Shown here: one piece after another, positions 24,431 through 32,262 of the stretch | Layout: each line of letters opens with the position of its first letter | Position numbering within the stretch: position 1 is the first letter of the stretch | Source of the DNA: Bacillota bacterium | Lineage (GTDB): Bacteria; Bacillota; Bacilli; Paenibacillales; Paenibacillaceae | Direction: 5' to 3' | Length of the DNA: 64,000 bases | Assembly: GCA_023433615.1 (NCBI GenBank) | Contig: JAEZCJ010000047.1 | Span: forward strand, 6,181-70,180 | Translations under genes and position numbers: made by a program | The notes under the pieces: generated by a model | Told to the model about the DNA's origin: nothing | The model's database searches: none | The model's input: the letters and a program-made list of their open reading frames with translations, nothing else

Positions 24431-25153
24431 ATGGAATATATCGATGCCTTAGTGAAAATCGGCGCAGGCAGCGCCCATCCCGGAGGCTTCAGCACGACGC
24501 TGAAACAACTTCGGAGCTACCCATTGCCCCCGAATAGCCGCATCTTGGAGATTGGCTGCGGTACCGGTAAGACGGCCTGCTATTTGGCAGCTCAAGGACA
24601 TCGCGTCAGCGCGATCGACATCCATGATCGAATGATCGAGAAAGCGATTCAGCGCTCTTCGAATGATAAGGTGACGGTTGACTTCGCTGTCGGGAATGCG
24701 ACTAACCTCCCTTTCGAAGCGAATAGCTTCGACATTGTCATGGCCGAATCCGTACTCAACTTCACGGATGTCCGTTCCAGCCTCGCCGAATGCTTCCGGG
24801 TTCTATGCGACGGCGGCGTACTGTACGCCAGAGAGATCTTATCAAGCCCGGAACTGCCTGACGATGCTGCACGAGAGCTTGGCACATTCTTCGGACTCAA
24901 GCAGATCATGTCCTCCGATCAATGGTTGGAAGCCTTGCAGAAAATCGGATATTCAAATGCGGAGTTGCTTGAATGCGAGAAGTTCCGGCTTGCCCCTCCT
25001 GAGGAAGAAGCTGAACATAACGACATGTTCAAATATCAGGACAGCGATACGCTCACGGACTTGTCGGTCTGGCAAACCTTGCTGCGTCACGATGATCTGT
25101 TATTCGACAACTCGAAATACCTATATAACGGACTAATTCGTGCTACAAGGTAA
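24431..25153 (+). CDS. Class I SAM-dependent methyltransferase
   Basis: A 240-residue methyltransferase: ILEIGCGTGKTACYLAAQGH is motif I for S-adenosylmethionine, VSAIDIHDRMIEKA motif II, and FDIVMAESVLNFTDV motif IV. The substrate is unknown; it resembles UbiE/Methyltransf_11-type small-molecule enzymes. It is divergent from the gerP operon. GGAGGAAATGAGGG lies upstream of the ATG. No spore signature is evident, so it may be an ordinary gene between spore loci. Confidence 0.85.
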   Translation: MEYIDALVKIGAGSAHPGGFSTTLKQLRSYPLPPNSRILEIGCGTGKTACYLAAQGHRVSAIDIHDRMIEKAIQRSSNDKVTVDFAVGNATNLPFEANSFDIVMAESVLNFTDVRSSLAECFRVLCDGGVLYAREILSSPELPDDAARELGTFFGLKQIMSSDQWLEALQKIGYSNAELLECEKFRLAPPEEEAEHNDMFKYQDSDTLTDLSVWQTLLRHDDLLFDNSKYLYNGLIRATR

Positions 25154-25295
25154 CGACGTTGGGTAAGCATACAAACGGTCTGCCGCCGCACGGAATACAA
25201 TGCAGTACTTCCAACCGTTAGGAGGTGGTCCGCAGACATTTAGTGCATTCATGCTTAACTCGTACATGTGGGTGGGTGCTTGCGTGGAACGGGAA

Positions 25296-25331
25296 AATCG
25301 CGGCACCTGCATGCAGGCCGGTGCCGCGATT
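25296..25331. repeat. Strong inverted repeat
   Basis: AATCGCGGCACC and GGTGCCGCGATT are perfect 12-bp arms around TGCATGCAGGCC. No T-run follows on either strand, so a terminator role is uncertain; it lies in the 297-bp gene-free gap between the methyltransferase and the YjcZ-like gene. I see no credible coding in that gap. Confidence 0.6.
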
Positions 25332-25394
25332 AAGCTCCCTGTCTTGCAGGAACGCCATCTATGCGAATGTTGGACAAGCCCTGCCAACAACGCA

Positions 25395-25429
25395 AGATAC
25401 GCCCCGATAACGTGTATCGAGGCGTATCT
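25395..25429 (-). terminator. Hairpin 3' of the YjcZ-like gene
   Basis: AGATACGCC pairs with GGCGTATCT, with an inner GATA/TATC helix, 22 bp past the stop of the YjcZ-like gene at 25451. No long T-run follows. Confidence 0.5.
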
Positions 25430-25450
25430 GCTCGGTTGCATTATGTTACT

Positions 25451-25549
25451 TTACACAAAAACCGAAGTAGAAATGATCACGAGGAGAATAAACAGAACAA
25501 GAATAACACCTGTGGAAGTGAAAAGTCCTGCACGCCCTACACAGCTCAC
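25451..25549 (-). CDS. YjcZ-family small sporulation protein
   Basis: A 32-residue peptide reading MSCVGRAGLFTSTGVILVLF, then ILLVIISTSVFV. It is nearly identical to the peptide at 19322-19420 over its first 25 residues. The start is GTG at 25549, with AAGGAGG 8 bp upstream. It shares a conserved upstream promoter element with its paralog, indicating duplication of gene and promoter together. Confidence 0.85.
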   Translation of the reverse strand: MSCVGRAGLFTSTGVILVLFILLVIISTSVFV

Positions 25550-25588
25550 TGAAAGCCCTCCTTCACAGTCATTTTCATCTTGCAAGAC

Positions 25589-25597
25589 TAATGTATG
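25589..25597 (-). promoter_or_regulatory. Sporulation-type -10 element CATACATTA
   Basis: This is the same element as at 19462-19470, with GCATACATTA followed by (G/C)TCTTG, and an AGATA motif 15-16 bp upstream resembling the sigma-E -35. It is placed to transcribe the YjcZ-like gene. Confidence 0.6.
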
Positions 25598-25677
25598 CAC
25601 GGAGGGCAGTAGTATCTTGAACAAATGTCCCCATTTGGATAAAATAGACGTTTTGCCGCTTGTCCATGAGAGGAATC

Positions 25678-26376
25678 CTACCCTTCGTAGCCTTCGATGA
25701 GTAGTCCGCCGTAAGGTTCCATGATTCGTTCGCAGAACGACGCGAGGCTTTGGTGATCGTCGCGCGAATAGACCGCTTCCAAGCAGTCTTCCAGTTCAGC
25801 CGCCGCTTCCGGCAAGCGCTCTTGAAGGATACGATAGAGATGCTTGCCCTCCCCTATCCAGCAATCATTCGTTCGCAACAGAAATTCGCAAGCCATTATC
25901 GTCATTTTTCCGACGACGAACCATTTCTCGCATCGAGGAATCGCGCCTTGCAGATCGGCTATTTTCTCGGACAGCATATATCGGGCAAAGTCGCGTTCGG
26001 ATGTTGACCACGGCAAGGGACCGTAAGACAAATCGTTTTTTGCAACCTCTATAATTTTTACCCCTGTCTTCTTGGCGGTGAGGACAATCCCCTCCGCGAT
26101 CAATCGCTGCAAGGTAGGGTTCGCATCATGCAAGCCCACCTTGAATGCCTCCCGGTAATTGGTCCGACTCAGCATGATGCATTCGATTAACCAATCGTCG
26201 TAGGCATGAATCCGCCGAAAACTGTCCGGCTCGGCTGACGTCACGATGACGATGTCCAGATCGGATAGCGCATCATGAGCATCCCGGCTCGCACTGCCGC
26301 CAAGGACTGCTAATAGGCAATTCGGGTAATGCTGAGCAATAAATCGCTTTGCCGTTTCGATTGGCGAAGTTCGCAT
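25678..26376 (-). CDS. Nucleotidyltransferase-domain protein
   Basis: A 232-residue protein with the minimal nucleotidyltransferase motif near residue 27: LGGSASRDAHDALSDLDIVI, containing G-S-x-x-R and D-x-D for metal/nucleotide binding. The rest is helical and resembles aminoglycoside-adenylyltransferase-like or KNTase-like proteins without clear substrate motifs. I use ATG 26376 (MRTSPIETAKRF), preceded by GGAGATGA. It may modify an antibiotic or small molecule; this cannot be decided from sequence. Confidence 0.75.
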   Translation of the reverse strand: MRTSPIETAKRFIAQHYPNCLLAVLGGSASRDAHDALSDLDIVIVTSAEPDSFRRIHAYDDWLIECIMLSRTNYREAFKVGLHDANPTLQRLIAEGIVLTAKKTGVKIIEVAKNDLSYGPLPWSTSERDFARYMLSEKIADLQGAIPRCEKWFVVGKMTIMACEFLLRTNDCWIGEGKHLYRILQERLPEAAAELEDCLEAVYSRDDHQSLASFCERIMEPYGGLLIEGYEG

Positions 26377-26406
26377 ACAATCATCTCCATCATCGATCGA
26401 ATCCAT

Positions 26407-27027
26407 TCATGGCTCCCCGGCCTGATCGGCCTTTTCTTCTGATTTGTGATGTAAGTAATCCAGATAACTTTTCACGGAGATTAAGAGATCGCTCTGAATC
26501 TTGCGTGTTACAGCGGCGCTGCTCCCGCCTTGTTTGACGTATAATTCGATCCGTTCGACTGCTTGGCGATCCATGTCCTCGACAATGGACCGCAAGCTTG
26601 CCGGGTCGAGGTGTATGGATTGCTTACTCGCCTGATCTCGAAGTGCATCGGTTATTTCATTATGTATATAGCTGTGTATGGCTTTGCGAATGGTATCGGA
26701 CTCGGATTCGGAACGCGTATCACCCCCGTTCGGCGGCTGGCCGACGGGAACATTCTCGGAGTGCTTGTCTCCCACCCACATGTCTTCGATCTCGCCTGTC
26801 TCGCCATGTCTAAGCCCGATCACGAGTGTTCCGTTCAGATTCTCTACTTTTAGTTGGTCAAATTTATATTCAATGGTTCCAATCGATTGTTTCGGCGTTT
26901 CCTGTACCTTTTGAATCAGATCCTTAAGCGCATTGATCTCATTCTCCATCTTCACGATTTTGTCGGATTGCATGCACATCGTTCTGTACATATGATTAAG
27001 CCACATGTAGGGATTCTGGTTCGACAT
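26407..27027 (-). CDS. GerPC-like protein, long form
   Basis: A 206-residue protein. The N-terminus MSNQNPYMWLNHMYRTMCMQ leads into a coiled coil (IVKMENEINALKDLIQKVQE), then IGTIEYKFDQLKVENLNGTL, the same core as GerPC at 23211-23537. The C-terminal ~100 residues are helical and charged. GGAGGGA before ATG 27027 fixes the start. It lies outside the gerP operon, 30 bp upstream of the nucleotidyltransferase gene on the same strand. It probably complements or replaces the short GerPC. Confidence 0.75.
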   Translation of the reverse strand: MSNQNPYMWLNHMYRTMCMQSDKIVKMENEINALKDLIQKVQETPKQSIGTIEYKFDQLKVENLNGTLVIGLRHGETGEIEDMWVGDKHSENVPVGQPPNGGDTRSESESDTIRKAIHSYIHNEITDALRDQASKQSIHLDPASLRSIVEDMDRQAVERIELYVKQGGSSAAVTRKIQSDLLISVKSYLDYLHHKSEEKADQAGEP

Positions 27028-27110
27028 CAGGCTCCCTCCTCTCTCACCGTTCATTATATGCCGTTGGTTCGGGCATCTTGCATGAAAGTAAGAGGTGTCA
27101 TCAAAGCATA

Positions 27111-27154
27111 AAGGTGTTCAGAGAATCCGGATTGGCCGAATTTCTGAACACCTT
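27111..27154 (-). terminator. Terminator 3' of the Gly-Tyr-rich gene
   Basis: AAGGTGTTCAGA pairs perfectly with TCTGAACACCTT (12 bp). It lies 27 bp beyond the stop of the gene ending at 27182. Confidence 0.7.
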
Positions 27155-27181
27155 AACCTGCAACCTTATGACGGCGTTACA

Positions 27182-27457
27182 TTACCAGAAGTAGCCCGGG
27201 TAACCGTAGCCGTAGCCGTAACCATACGGGCTATAACCGAATCCGCCGACAAACGGCGAAGTGCCGATCGCGAGCAGATCGAATAGCGCGAGCGGTAATA
27301 TTGCCTTTGTTCTGACATGCTTTCCCTTCTCTTGTACAAGAATCACGCGAGTTCCCTTAATGCTGAGCAGCTTGCCTGAAGCTACGGACCCGTCTTTCTT
27401 CAACGCATAGACTTGTTGTCCGATCAGCTTATATGCTTGTTTCTTGGTAACTGGCAC
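27182..27457 (-). CDS. Small protein with Sm/SH3-like N-terminus and Gly-Tyr tail
   Basis: A 91-residue protein. Residues ~10-45 (LIGQQVYALKKDGSVASGKL, then GTRVILVQEKG) form a likely small beta barrel like the protein at 18316-18678. The C-terminus is FVGGFGYSPYGYGYGYGYPG ending YFW. The start is GTG with AGGAGG 8 bp upstream. Gly-Tyr repeats are common in cross-linked spore coat proteins. The coat role is inferred. Confidence 0.7.
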   Translation of the reverse strand: MPVTKKQAYKLIGQQVYALKKDGSVASGKLLSIKGTRVILVQEKGKHVRTKAILPLALFDLLAIGTSPFVGGFGYSPYGYGYGYGYPGYFW

Positions 27458-27637
27458 AACCGATTCCTCCTCATGGATAGGGTATAGCGGAATGCGTGGG
27501 GGGCGACAACCGTCATGATGCTGATCCCGCTACTACAAGCTATGTGCTCGAAGCTCTATTGCTTGTATGCTTCCAATGAATGTGCAGTTATCCAGCCCGA
27601 TGATAGGAACAATTGACTCAATCAAGGCACATTTGAG
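27458..27637. other. Intergenic stretch without supported genes
   Basis: Together with the remnant after it, this is the longest weakly annotated region in the window. An 81-residue minus-strand open frame at 27533-27778 has no ribosome binding site and no family character. In-frame fragments on the plus strand before 27638 are interrupted by stops. Confidence 0.5.
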
Positions 27638-27802
27638 GTGAATGCACATATAATTGCCTACATTGCAGGGATTCGGGATGACCAAAGAGAGCATAACCGG
27701 ATGTTCCGCCAAATGTACAGAGAGTTGACTGGACAGGAAGTTACGGGGATGAATAATCAACCTCCTGAACAAGTACATTCGTCTGCATGTTTAATTCAAT
27801 AA
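27638..27802 (+). pseudogene. Remnant of a ferritin-like protein
   Basis: The frame from GTG 27638 encodes 54 residues, MNAHIIAYIAGIRDDQREHN then RMFRQMYRELTGQEVTG. This looks like the last helix of ferritin-like spore proteins, with a D-x-x-E-H metal motif and the R-x-L-T-G ending. The preceding helices are missing, and upstream frames are broken by stops. A strong hairpin directly follows the stop. It is most likely a decayed 3' end; a small intact gene is less likely. Confidence 0.4.
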
Positions 27803-27845
27803 GCCTGAGAGATCAACCGCATTTCGCGGTCTTTCTCTCAGGCTT
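27801..27845. terminator. Terminator after the ferritin-like remnant
   Basis: AAGCCTGAGAGA pairs with TCTCTCAGGCTT and begins within the stop codon of the remnant; an inner ACCGC/GCGGT helix extends it. Confidence 0.7.
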
Positions 27846-27970
27846 ATCAGGTTGTGCTTTCACTCATCGCATAGGTTATTGGTGCCTTCCGGGCGAATCT
27901 TCGATGGGTTTGTTATTTGTTTATCGGGACAAAATAGGTATACGAATAACAGACTTAGGGGTGAAGATTC

Positions 27971-28144
27971 ATGCAGACGTTGAATGATCTTGTGAAGAAG
28001 CTCTCCCACGATTATTTGCTATTGACTATAGGAGCGCTACTGTTTCTGACGATAAAGGCGATTCTCGGCTACTTAACCTTTCGTCATTATAATAAACGCC
28101 TCGAGATAATCGAAGCGAAAATCGATGACATAAGAACGAGGTGA
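27971..28144 (+). CDS. Small single-span membrane protein
   Basis: A 57-residue protein starting MQTLNDLVKKLSHDYLLLTI, with one transmembrane helix (LLLTIGALLFLTIKAILGYL) and a charged helical tail. GGGGTGA lies 7 bp before the ATG. The stop is 4 bp before the GTG of the DUF421 gene, so the two are probably an operon. The function is unknown; it may be an accessory subunit of the YetF-like protein. Confidence 0.7.
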   Translation: MQTLNDLVKKLSHDYLLLTIGALLFLTIKAILGYLTFRHYNKRLEIIEAKIDDIRTR

Positions 28145-28148
28145 CACC

Positions 28149-28862
28149 GTGTCCGCTCATTGGATCATATTCGGGAGAAGCATCGCAGCATTCGTGCTGC
28201 TGCTATTCGTCACTAGAATGTTAGGGAAACAGACACTCTCTACCATGAATCTGCATGAGTTCGTCACAGCCGTCATTCTCGGCGCCATCGCCGCCAATTT
28301 GGCATTTAACGAGAAGATCCAGATCAGCCACCTCATTATATCGCTGGGTGTATTTGCTATCGTCTCCTACGTTCTGCTTAAGCTATCCTTGAAGAATCGT
28401 AAACTCCGAAAGCTTCTCAATGGAGCTCCTTCAGTCATCATCCAGAACGGCATGATCCTGGAAGAGAACATGAAGAAGAATAAAATTACGCTGGATTCGC
28501 TCAATGAGATGCTGCGGGAGAAGAACGTGTTCAATCCCGACGAAGTGGACTATGCCCTCTTGGAGAGCAACGGAAAATTATCTGTCATGCTTAAATCGCA
28601 GTTTCGGCCAGTAACCTTACAGGATATGAAGTTACCGATGACCGCTTCAAAAAGGTTATTCCCGATCGAGATCATCATGGACGGCAAGTGGATGCAAGAG
28701 AACCTAAACCATTCGGACATCGATACTAAGCAGGTGATCGCCGAGCTTAACAATAGGAACAAAACCTTTAAAGATGTTTTCTACGCCGTTAGGGGCTCAG
28801 ACGGTTGCCTATACTTCGATTTCTATGCAGATCATCTCCGACACCCTATCGACAATGAATGA
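28149..28862 (+). CDS. DUF421 (YetF/YcaP-type) membrane protein
   Basis: A 237-residue protein: three N-terminal transmembrane helices with RMLGKQTLSTMNLHEFVTAV, the DUF421 signature, then a cytosolic domain with a short duplicated alpha/beta region (APSVIIQNGMILEENMKKNK, then REKNVFNPDEVDYALLESNG). Bacillus YetF and relatives are associated with spores and membrane homeostasis; the molecular role is unclear. It starts with GTG. It converges on the PRPP-synthetase-like gene with only 10 bp between the stops and no terminator visible. Confidence 0.85.
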   Translation: MSAHWIIFGRSIAAFVLLLFVTRMLGKQTLSTMNLHEFVTAVILGAIAANLAFNEKIQISHLIISLGVFAIVSYVLLKLSLKNRKLRKLLNGAPSVIIQNGMILEENMKKNKITLDSLNEMLREKNVFNPDEVDYALLESNGKLSVMLKSQFRPVTLQDMKLPMTASKRLFPIEIIMDGKWMQENLNHSDIDTKQVIAELNNRNKTFKDVFYAVRGSDGCLYFDFYADHLRHPIDNE

Positions 28863-28872
28863 AACTGTTCGT

Positions 28873-29805
28873 CTATTTACGTCGATTGATTAACGTATCG
28901 ATCGATCCGCCTCTGGAGATGATCTGAACCGCTGTACCGAACATTTCATCCATGCTCATAATGGAGAACTTGGGGTAGCTCGCTAGGTCGTGGAGAATGG
29001 TATCCGTTACAATGACCTGCTCGATGTTGGGATGCTCCGTCAGCTTCGTTACGCAATCATCGGAGAACAATCCGTGCGACGCAATGACATAGGCTTTGTT
29101 CGCGCCTCTCTTCGTTAGCTCGTCTACCGCGTTAACGACCGTGCGCCCCGTGTCGATAATGTCATCCACAATGATAGGCGTTCGCCCCTCGACCTCACCG
29201 ATGACTTGGGCTTGATCGGTACGCTTCGTATTGATCATCATGGCGAAAGGCACGTTCAGGCGACTCGCCATCGTCTCCGTCATTTTCGCGCGAGCGGCAT
29301 CGGGCGAAACCACGATTGGATTCGGGATATTCAGGCTCTTCAGCTTCTGCGTCATGAGATCGAGCGCAGTAAGGTGATCGACCGGTATTCTGAAGAAGCC
29401 TTGAATGGCATCTGAATTGAGGTCTACCGTAACGACGCGGTCAGCGCCTACCTTCGTCAGGATGTCCGCAATCATCTTGGCGGTGATCGGTTCGCGCGGC
29501 GCCTTCTTCTTGGCATGTCTCGCATAACCGAAGTAAGGGATGATGAGATTCACGGTTTGAGCCGAAGCGCGCTTGGCAGCATCGATCATAATGAGCAGCT
29601 CGATTAAATTCTCGTTAATCGGATGGGACAAGGAGTGCACGATGAAAATATCGCAGGTGCGCAGCGGTTCCTGGTATTTGACATAGATCTCGCCGCTCTT
29701 GAATCGCGAGATCTCGACTTGTCCGAGTTCGATGTTCAGATACTGGCAGATTCGTTCTGCCAGAGGGCGATTCGACGTTCCGGCGTAAATTTTGATTTGC
29801 TTCAC
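28873..29805 (-). CDS. Ribose-phosphate pyrophosphokinase-like paralog
   Basis: A 310-residue protein clearly of the PRPP synthetase family (HPINENLIELLIMIDAAKRA, YFGYAR, REPITAK, PIIVDDIIDTGRT). Several catalytic positions of the family differ. The DLHAxQIQGFF motif is DLNSDAIQGFF (His replaced by Asn130). The flexible catalytic loop GGVTRARK is replaced by AARAKMTET at 170-178. The ATP-binding YARQDRK is YARHAKK, and the PRPP loop DTAGT is DTGRT. It is probably not a housekeeping Prs but a divergent phosphoribosyl-binding or regulatory paralog. It is monocistronic, with an AGGAGGCTGCTGTG leader before the ATG. Confidence 0.85.
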   Translation of the reverse strand: MKQIKIYAGTSNRPLAERICQYLNIELGQVEISRFKSGEIYVKYQEPLRTCDIFIVHSLSHPINENLIELLIMIDAAKRASAQTVNLIIPYFGYARHAKKKAPREPITAKMIADILTKVGADRVVTVDLNSDAIQGFFRIPVDHLTALDLMTQKLKSLNIPNPIVVSPDAARAKMTETMASRLNVPFAMMINTKRTDQAQVIGEVEGRTPIIVDDIIDTGRTVVNAVDELTKRGANKAYVIASHGLFSDDCVTKLTEHPNIEQVIVTDTILHDLASYPKFSIMSMDEMFGTAVQIISRGGSIDTLINRRK

Positions 29806-29879
29806 ACAGCAGCCTCCTACGGATCAACATTTCGGTCGTCCTCTATTTTACCATGTTTCGCCGCTCGCTACCTACAACA

Positions 29880-29916
29880 ATCGACCCGTGACGAATGCGA
29901 ATCGCCACGGGTCGAT
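29880..29916 (-). terminator. Terminator of the sigma/membrane-protein operon
   Basis: ATCGACCCGTG pairs with CACGGGTCGAT, 8 bp past the stop of the gene ending at 29924. Confidence 0.7.
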
Positions 29917-29923
29917 GCATGAT

Positions 29924-31039
29924 TCATAACGGCGTTGCGTAATACATGTACTTGACCTTATCGCCTTCAAAATAGAGCAAGAACGTCCCCCTTCCTAGAT
30001 AGTAGTTCCATTCCAATTCGGATTCCCAGTTCGGCTTGCCCAGTATCTCGCGGACTTCGGCCTTGCTCAGTCCGACCGCAATGCCGTCCATGGTCCGATA
30101 ATTATCGCCTGCGATTAACACGTCGTCATCCCAAGTGAACAAGCGGCCGTCATCGTAGCTATTGATGCCCCACAGCTTATCCGGAACGCTGGGATAGTAG
30201 TAAGGCAGGCTATAATCCAGCGGCAGGCTCTCGGCTGGATTCCGCAGTTCCAGACCGGCAATGTTCACGCGCTCTTCCTCCAGATAATAGCTGTCGTCGA
30301 TTACCGCTTCTTCGATCGTGGAAGCGAGTGCCTGGGCACGCTCTTGCAGGTCCAGAAACTGCGATAACGGAGAGTCGGGCTGCAGAATTCGATGCGCCGC
30401 CATCGCGATCATCCCATCCCCATTGATCTGCGCGCCGCCTAAGTCCAGCGTGTTGTCGGCCGCATAGTAAGGCACGGTATAGATCTTGTCGCCGGCATGA
30501 TAGCGGAGCAGCAGATCAGGACTCCCCGATGCCGGCTGCCGAACGGCGCTTGTCTCGTAAGACAGTTGACCGAAAAACCATTCGACCGCGTCCGGTACGT
30601 CCATGACATCCCCGTCTTGCAGTCGAATCGTGACGCGGCTGACCTCTTCAGGGGCGAAGGGCAATGCCTCCCATATGATTTCGCCAGGGAACGTCTGGAC
30701 CTGCAGCAGCGTCTCATCCTTCACCGGATCCGTCCAGCGTTCGGCTTCCGGATCATCGGGCGCTGCCGGAACCGGCTGCTCGTTCTGCTGTAGAATACTC
30801 TCCCTCATCCAGCTCTCGACACGGTCCCAATTCGTTAGCAATCCCGTAATCATTACAACGATTGCAGCGCCGAGCGCTAGCGACCCGATGAATACCTTCT
30901 TACGTTCCGGGGACGTGCGCGTACCAGCCTTCGACACGACCTGCTCGATCCGGTTCATATGCTCCTGCGTAAACGTCCGATGCGCATACGGCCCCGTCCG
31001 TAATCTGCGGAACCACTCGGGTTCAGTATGTTTATTCAT
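29924..31039 (-). CDS. Membrane protein coupled to an ECF sigma factor (possible anti-sigma)
   Basis: A 371-residue protein with a cytoplasmic N-terminus (~48 residues), one transmembrane helix (VFIGSLALGAAIVVMITGLL, about 49-68) and a large extracytoplasmic part. The N-terminal segment is helical and basic, and the gene overlaps the end of the ECF sigma gene by 8 bp. This is the usual topology of sigma/anti-sigma pairs, but no zinc-binding anti-sigma motif is present. The C-terminal VGLSKAEVREILGKPNWES resembles SmpA/OmlA-like small domains. Confidence 0.65.
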   Translation of the reverse strand: MNKHTEPEWFRRLRTGPYAHRTFTQEHMNRIEQVVSKAGTRTSPERKKVFIGSLALGAAIVVMITGLLTNWDRVESWMRESILQQNEQPVPAAPDDPEAERWTDPVKDETLLQVQTFPGEIIWEALPFAPEEVSRVTIRLQDGDVMDVPDAVEWFFGQLSYETSAVRQPASGSPDLLLRYHAGDKIYTVPYYAADNTLDLGGAQINGDGMIAMAAHRILQPDSPLSQFLDLQERAQALASTIEEAVIDDSYYLEEERVNIAGLELRNPAESLPLDYSLPYYYPSVPDKLWGINSYDDGRLFTWDDDVLIAGDNYRTMDGIAVGLSKAEVREILGKPNWESELEWNYYLGRGTFLLYFEGDKVKYMYYATPL

Positions 31040-31577
31040 AAGCTGCAGCCTCCTTCCAGTTCCGCATCATATACTTACGCGCCCGGAACAACCTGCTTCG
31101 AACGGTTCCCTCGGTCACTTGGAGCAACTCGGCGATCTCCTTCGTCGTAAGCTCGAATTGCGCGTGCAGCAGGAGCGCTTCCCTGAGCTTGAGCGGCAGC
31201 TTCAGCACTTCGAGCCAGATGTCGTCCGAGAACTGGTTCGCCAGCGCTTCCTGCTCCGCGGAGGGATTGCCTCCCCGTTCCGCGATGCGATCGACCAGCG
31301 TTACCTTCCGCAGGAATGCCGACCGTTTATAGGAGATCGCCGTGTTCCGCGTCATGACGAGCAGCCATGTCTTGATGGACGATGCGCCGCGGAACGCAGC
31401 GATGCCGCGATAAGCCTTGATGAAGACTTCCTGCGCGATATCATCGGCCATGTCGCGTTTCTTGGTGATCAGATAAGCGAGGTTCCACACCTCCTGACCA
31501 TACGTCTCCATGAGCTGCCGGAAGCTCGAGGCGTCCAACTGCTCGATATAACGCAAGTCTTGGTCGATTGTCGTCAT
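31032..31577 (-). CDS. ECF-type RNA polymerase sigma factor
   Basis: A 181-residue sigma factor: region 2 has AYLITKKRDMADDIAQEVFI and FRGASSIKTWLLVMTRN; region 4 has LKLREALLLHAQFELTTKEI and VTEGTVRSRLFRARKYM. I use ATG 31577, which overlaps the stop of the upstream lipoprotein gene (ATGA). It is followed by the membrane protein that may hold it inactive. The target promoters are unknown. Confidence 0.85.
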   Translation of the reverse strand: MTTIDQDLRYIEQLDASSFRQLMETYGQEVWNLAYLITKKRDMADDIAQEVFIKAYRGIAAFRGASSIKTWLLVMTRNTAISYKRSAFLRKVTLVDRIAERGGNPSAEQEALANQFSDDIWLEVLKLPLKLREALLLHAQFELTTKEIAELLQVTEGTVRSRLFRARKYMMRNWKEAAAYE

Positions 31578-32106
31578 CTCCATTCTACCTTAACGATTTG
31601 TTGCAGCGCTGCGTCATACGTATACGTTCCCCGATACAGATCCTCGCCTGCTCCGAACCATTCGAAGCTGACGAGAAGACGCTCATCTCCGGGCCATTCT
31701 TCAACGGTATAATAAGGATCAGATCGGTCGTTCTCTTGCTCGCTCATCACGCCGTTGTCCCAGTACGCCGACAATGTCGTCTGGTCAGGGAGCGCATTGA
31801 CGTTGAAGTCGGCCGTATCGACGATGAACGCCTCTCCCCAAGTACGTGCTTGCCTAGTGACCGCGACATAGCGGATGTCCGGCGACCAGAGGAAGCGATT
31901 ATGATACATCGCTTCAGAAGACCAGACGATTCGATCGTCTCCGGTTCGTCTTCTTTCTCCTCCGGGACATCATCAATTGCATCTTGCACGACTAGCGCCT
32001 GCGCGTCAACCTGCTCCTGCTCAGCTTGCGGCTCCGACGAATTGCAGGACGCGAGCAGCAACCCAAGCGCGATAAAGGTTGACCTGCGCACGATATGGTT
32101 TATCAT
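31574..32106 (-). pseudogene. Frameshifted lipoprotein gene
   Basis: Two frames join into one sensible protein. From ATG 32106 (GGAGGGG upstream) the first frame reads a lipoprotein signal with LLLASC, then an acidic linker ending EEKEDEPETIES. The second frame takes over near 31920-31970 as GDDRIVWSSEAMYHNRFLWS and continues to a stop at 31574. In the first frame the reading turns into basic low-complexity text after that point. A one-base indel, real or from sequencing, is the simplest explanation. The restored protein would be about 175 residues and co-transcribed with the sigma factor. Confidence 0.65.
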
Positions 32107-32211
32107 TCTGTTTATCCCCTCCGTCATAATAGACGCACGAAGGGCTCGGTTTATTTCAAGGTCATTTACTTTTTTATTTCTATATTTCCGCAATGCCGTC
32201 CAAGCACGGGA

Positions 32212-32242
32212 TTAAGCCCGCGACAGATTGTCGCGGGCTTAA
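32212..32242. terminator. Terminator of the GH9 gene
   Basis: TTAAGCCCGCGACA pairs perfectly with TGTCGCGGGCTTAA (14 bp) around a 3-base loop, 20 bp beyond the glycosidase stop. Confidence 0.8.
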
Positions 32243-32262
32243 CATGCCATCCTATGTGTTCG

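Noticed and set aside
25200..25700. 166-codon plus-strand open frame in the gap after the methyltransferase
   Set aside because: Crosses two hairpins and the YjcZ-like gene in antisense; composition not protein-like.
27533..27778. 81-codon minus-strand open frame
   Set aside because: No ribosome binding site, no recognisable motif, and antisense to the better-supported ferritin-like remnant.
30603..31712. 369-codon plus-strand open frame over the sigma/membrane-protein genes
   Set aside because: Antisense to two coupled genes; low-complexity Ser/Arg-rich product.
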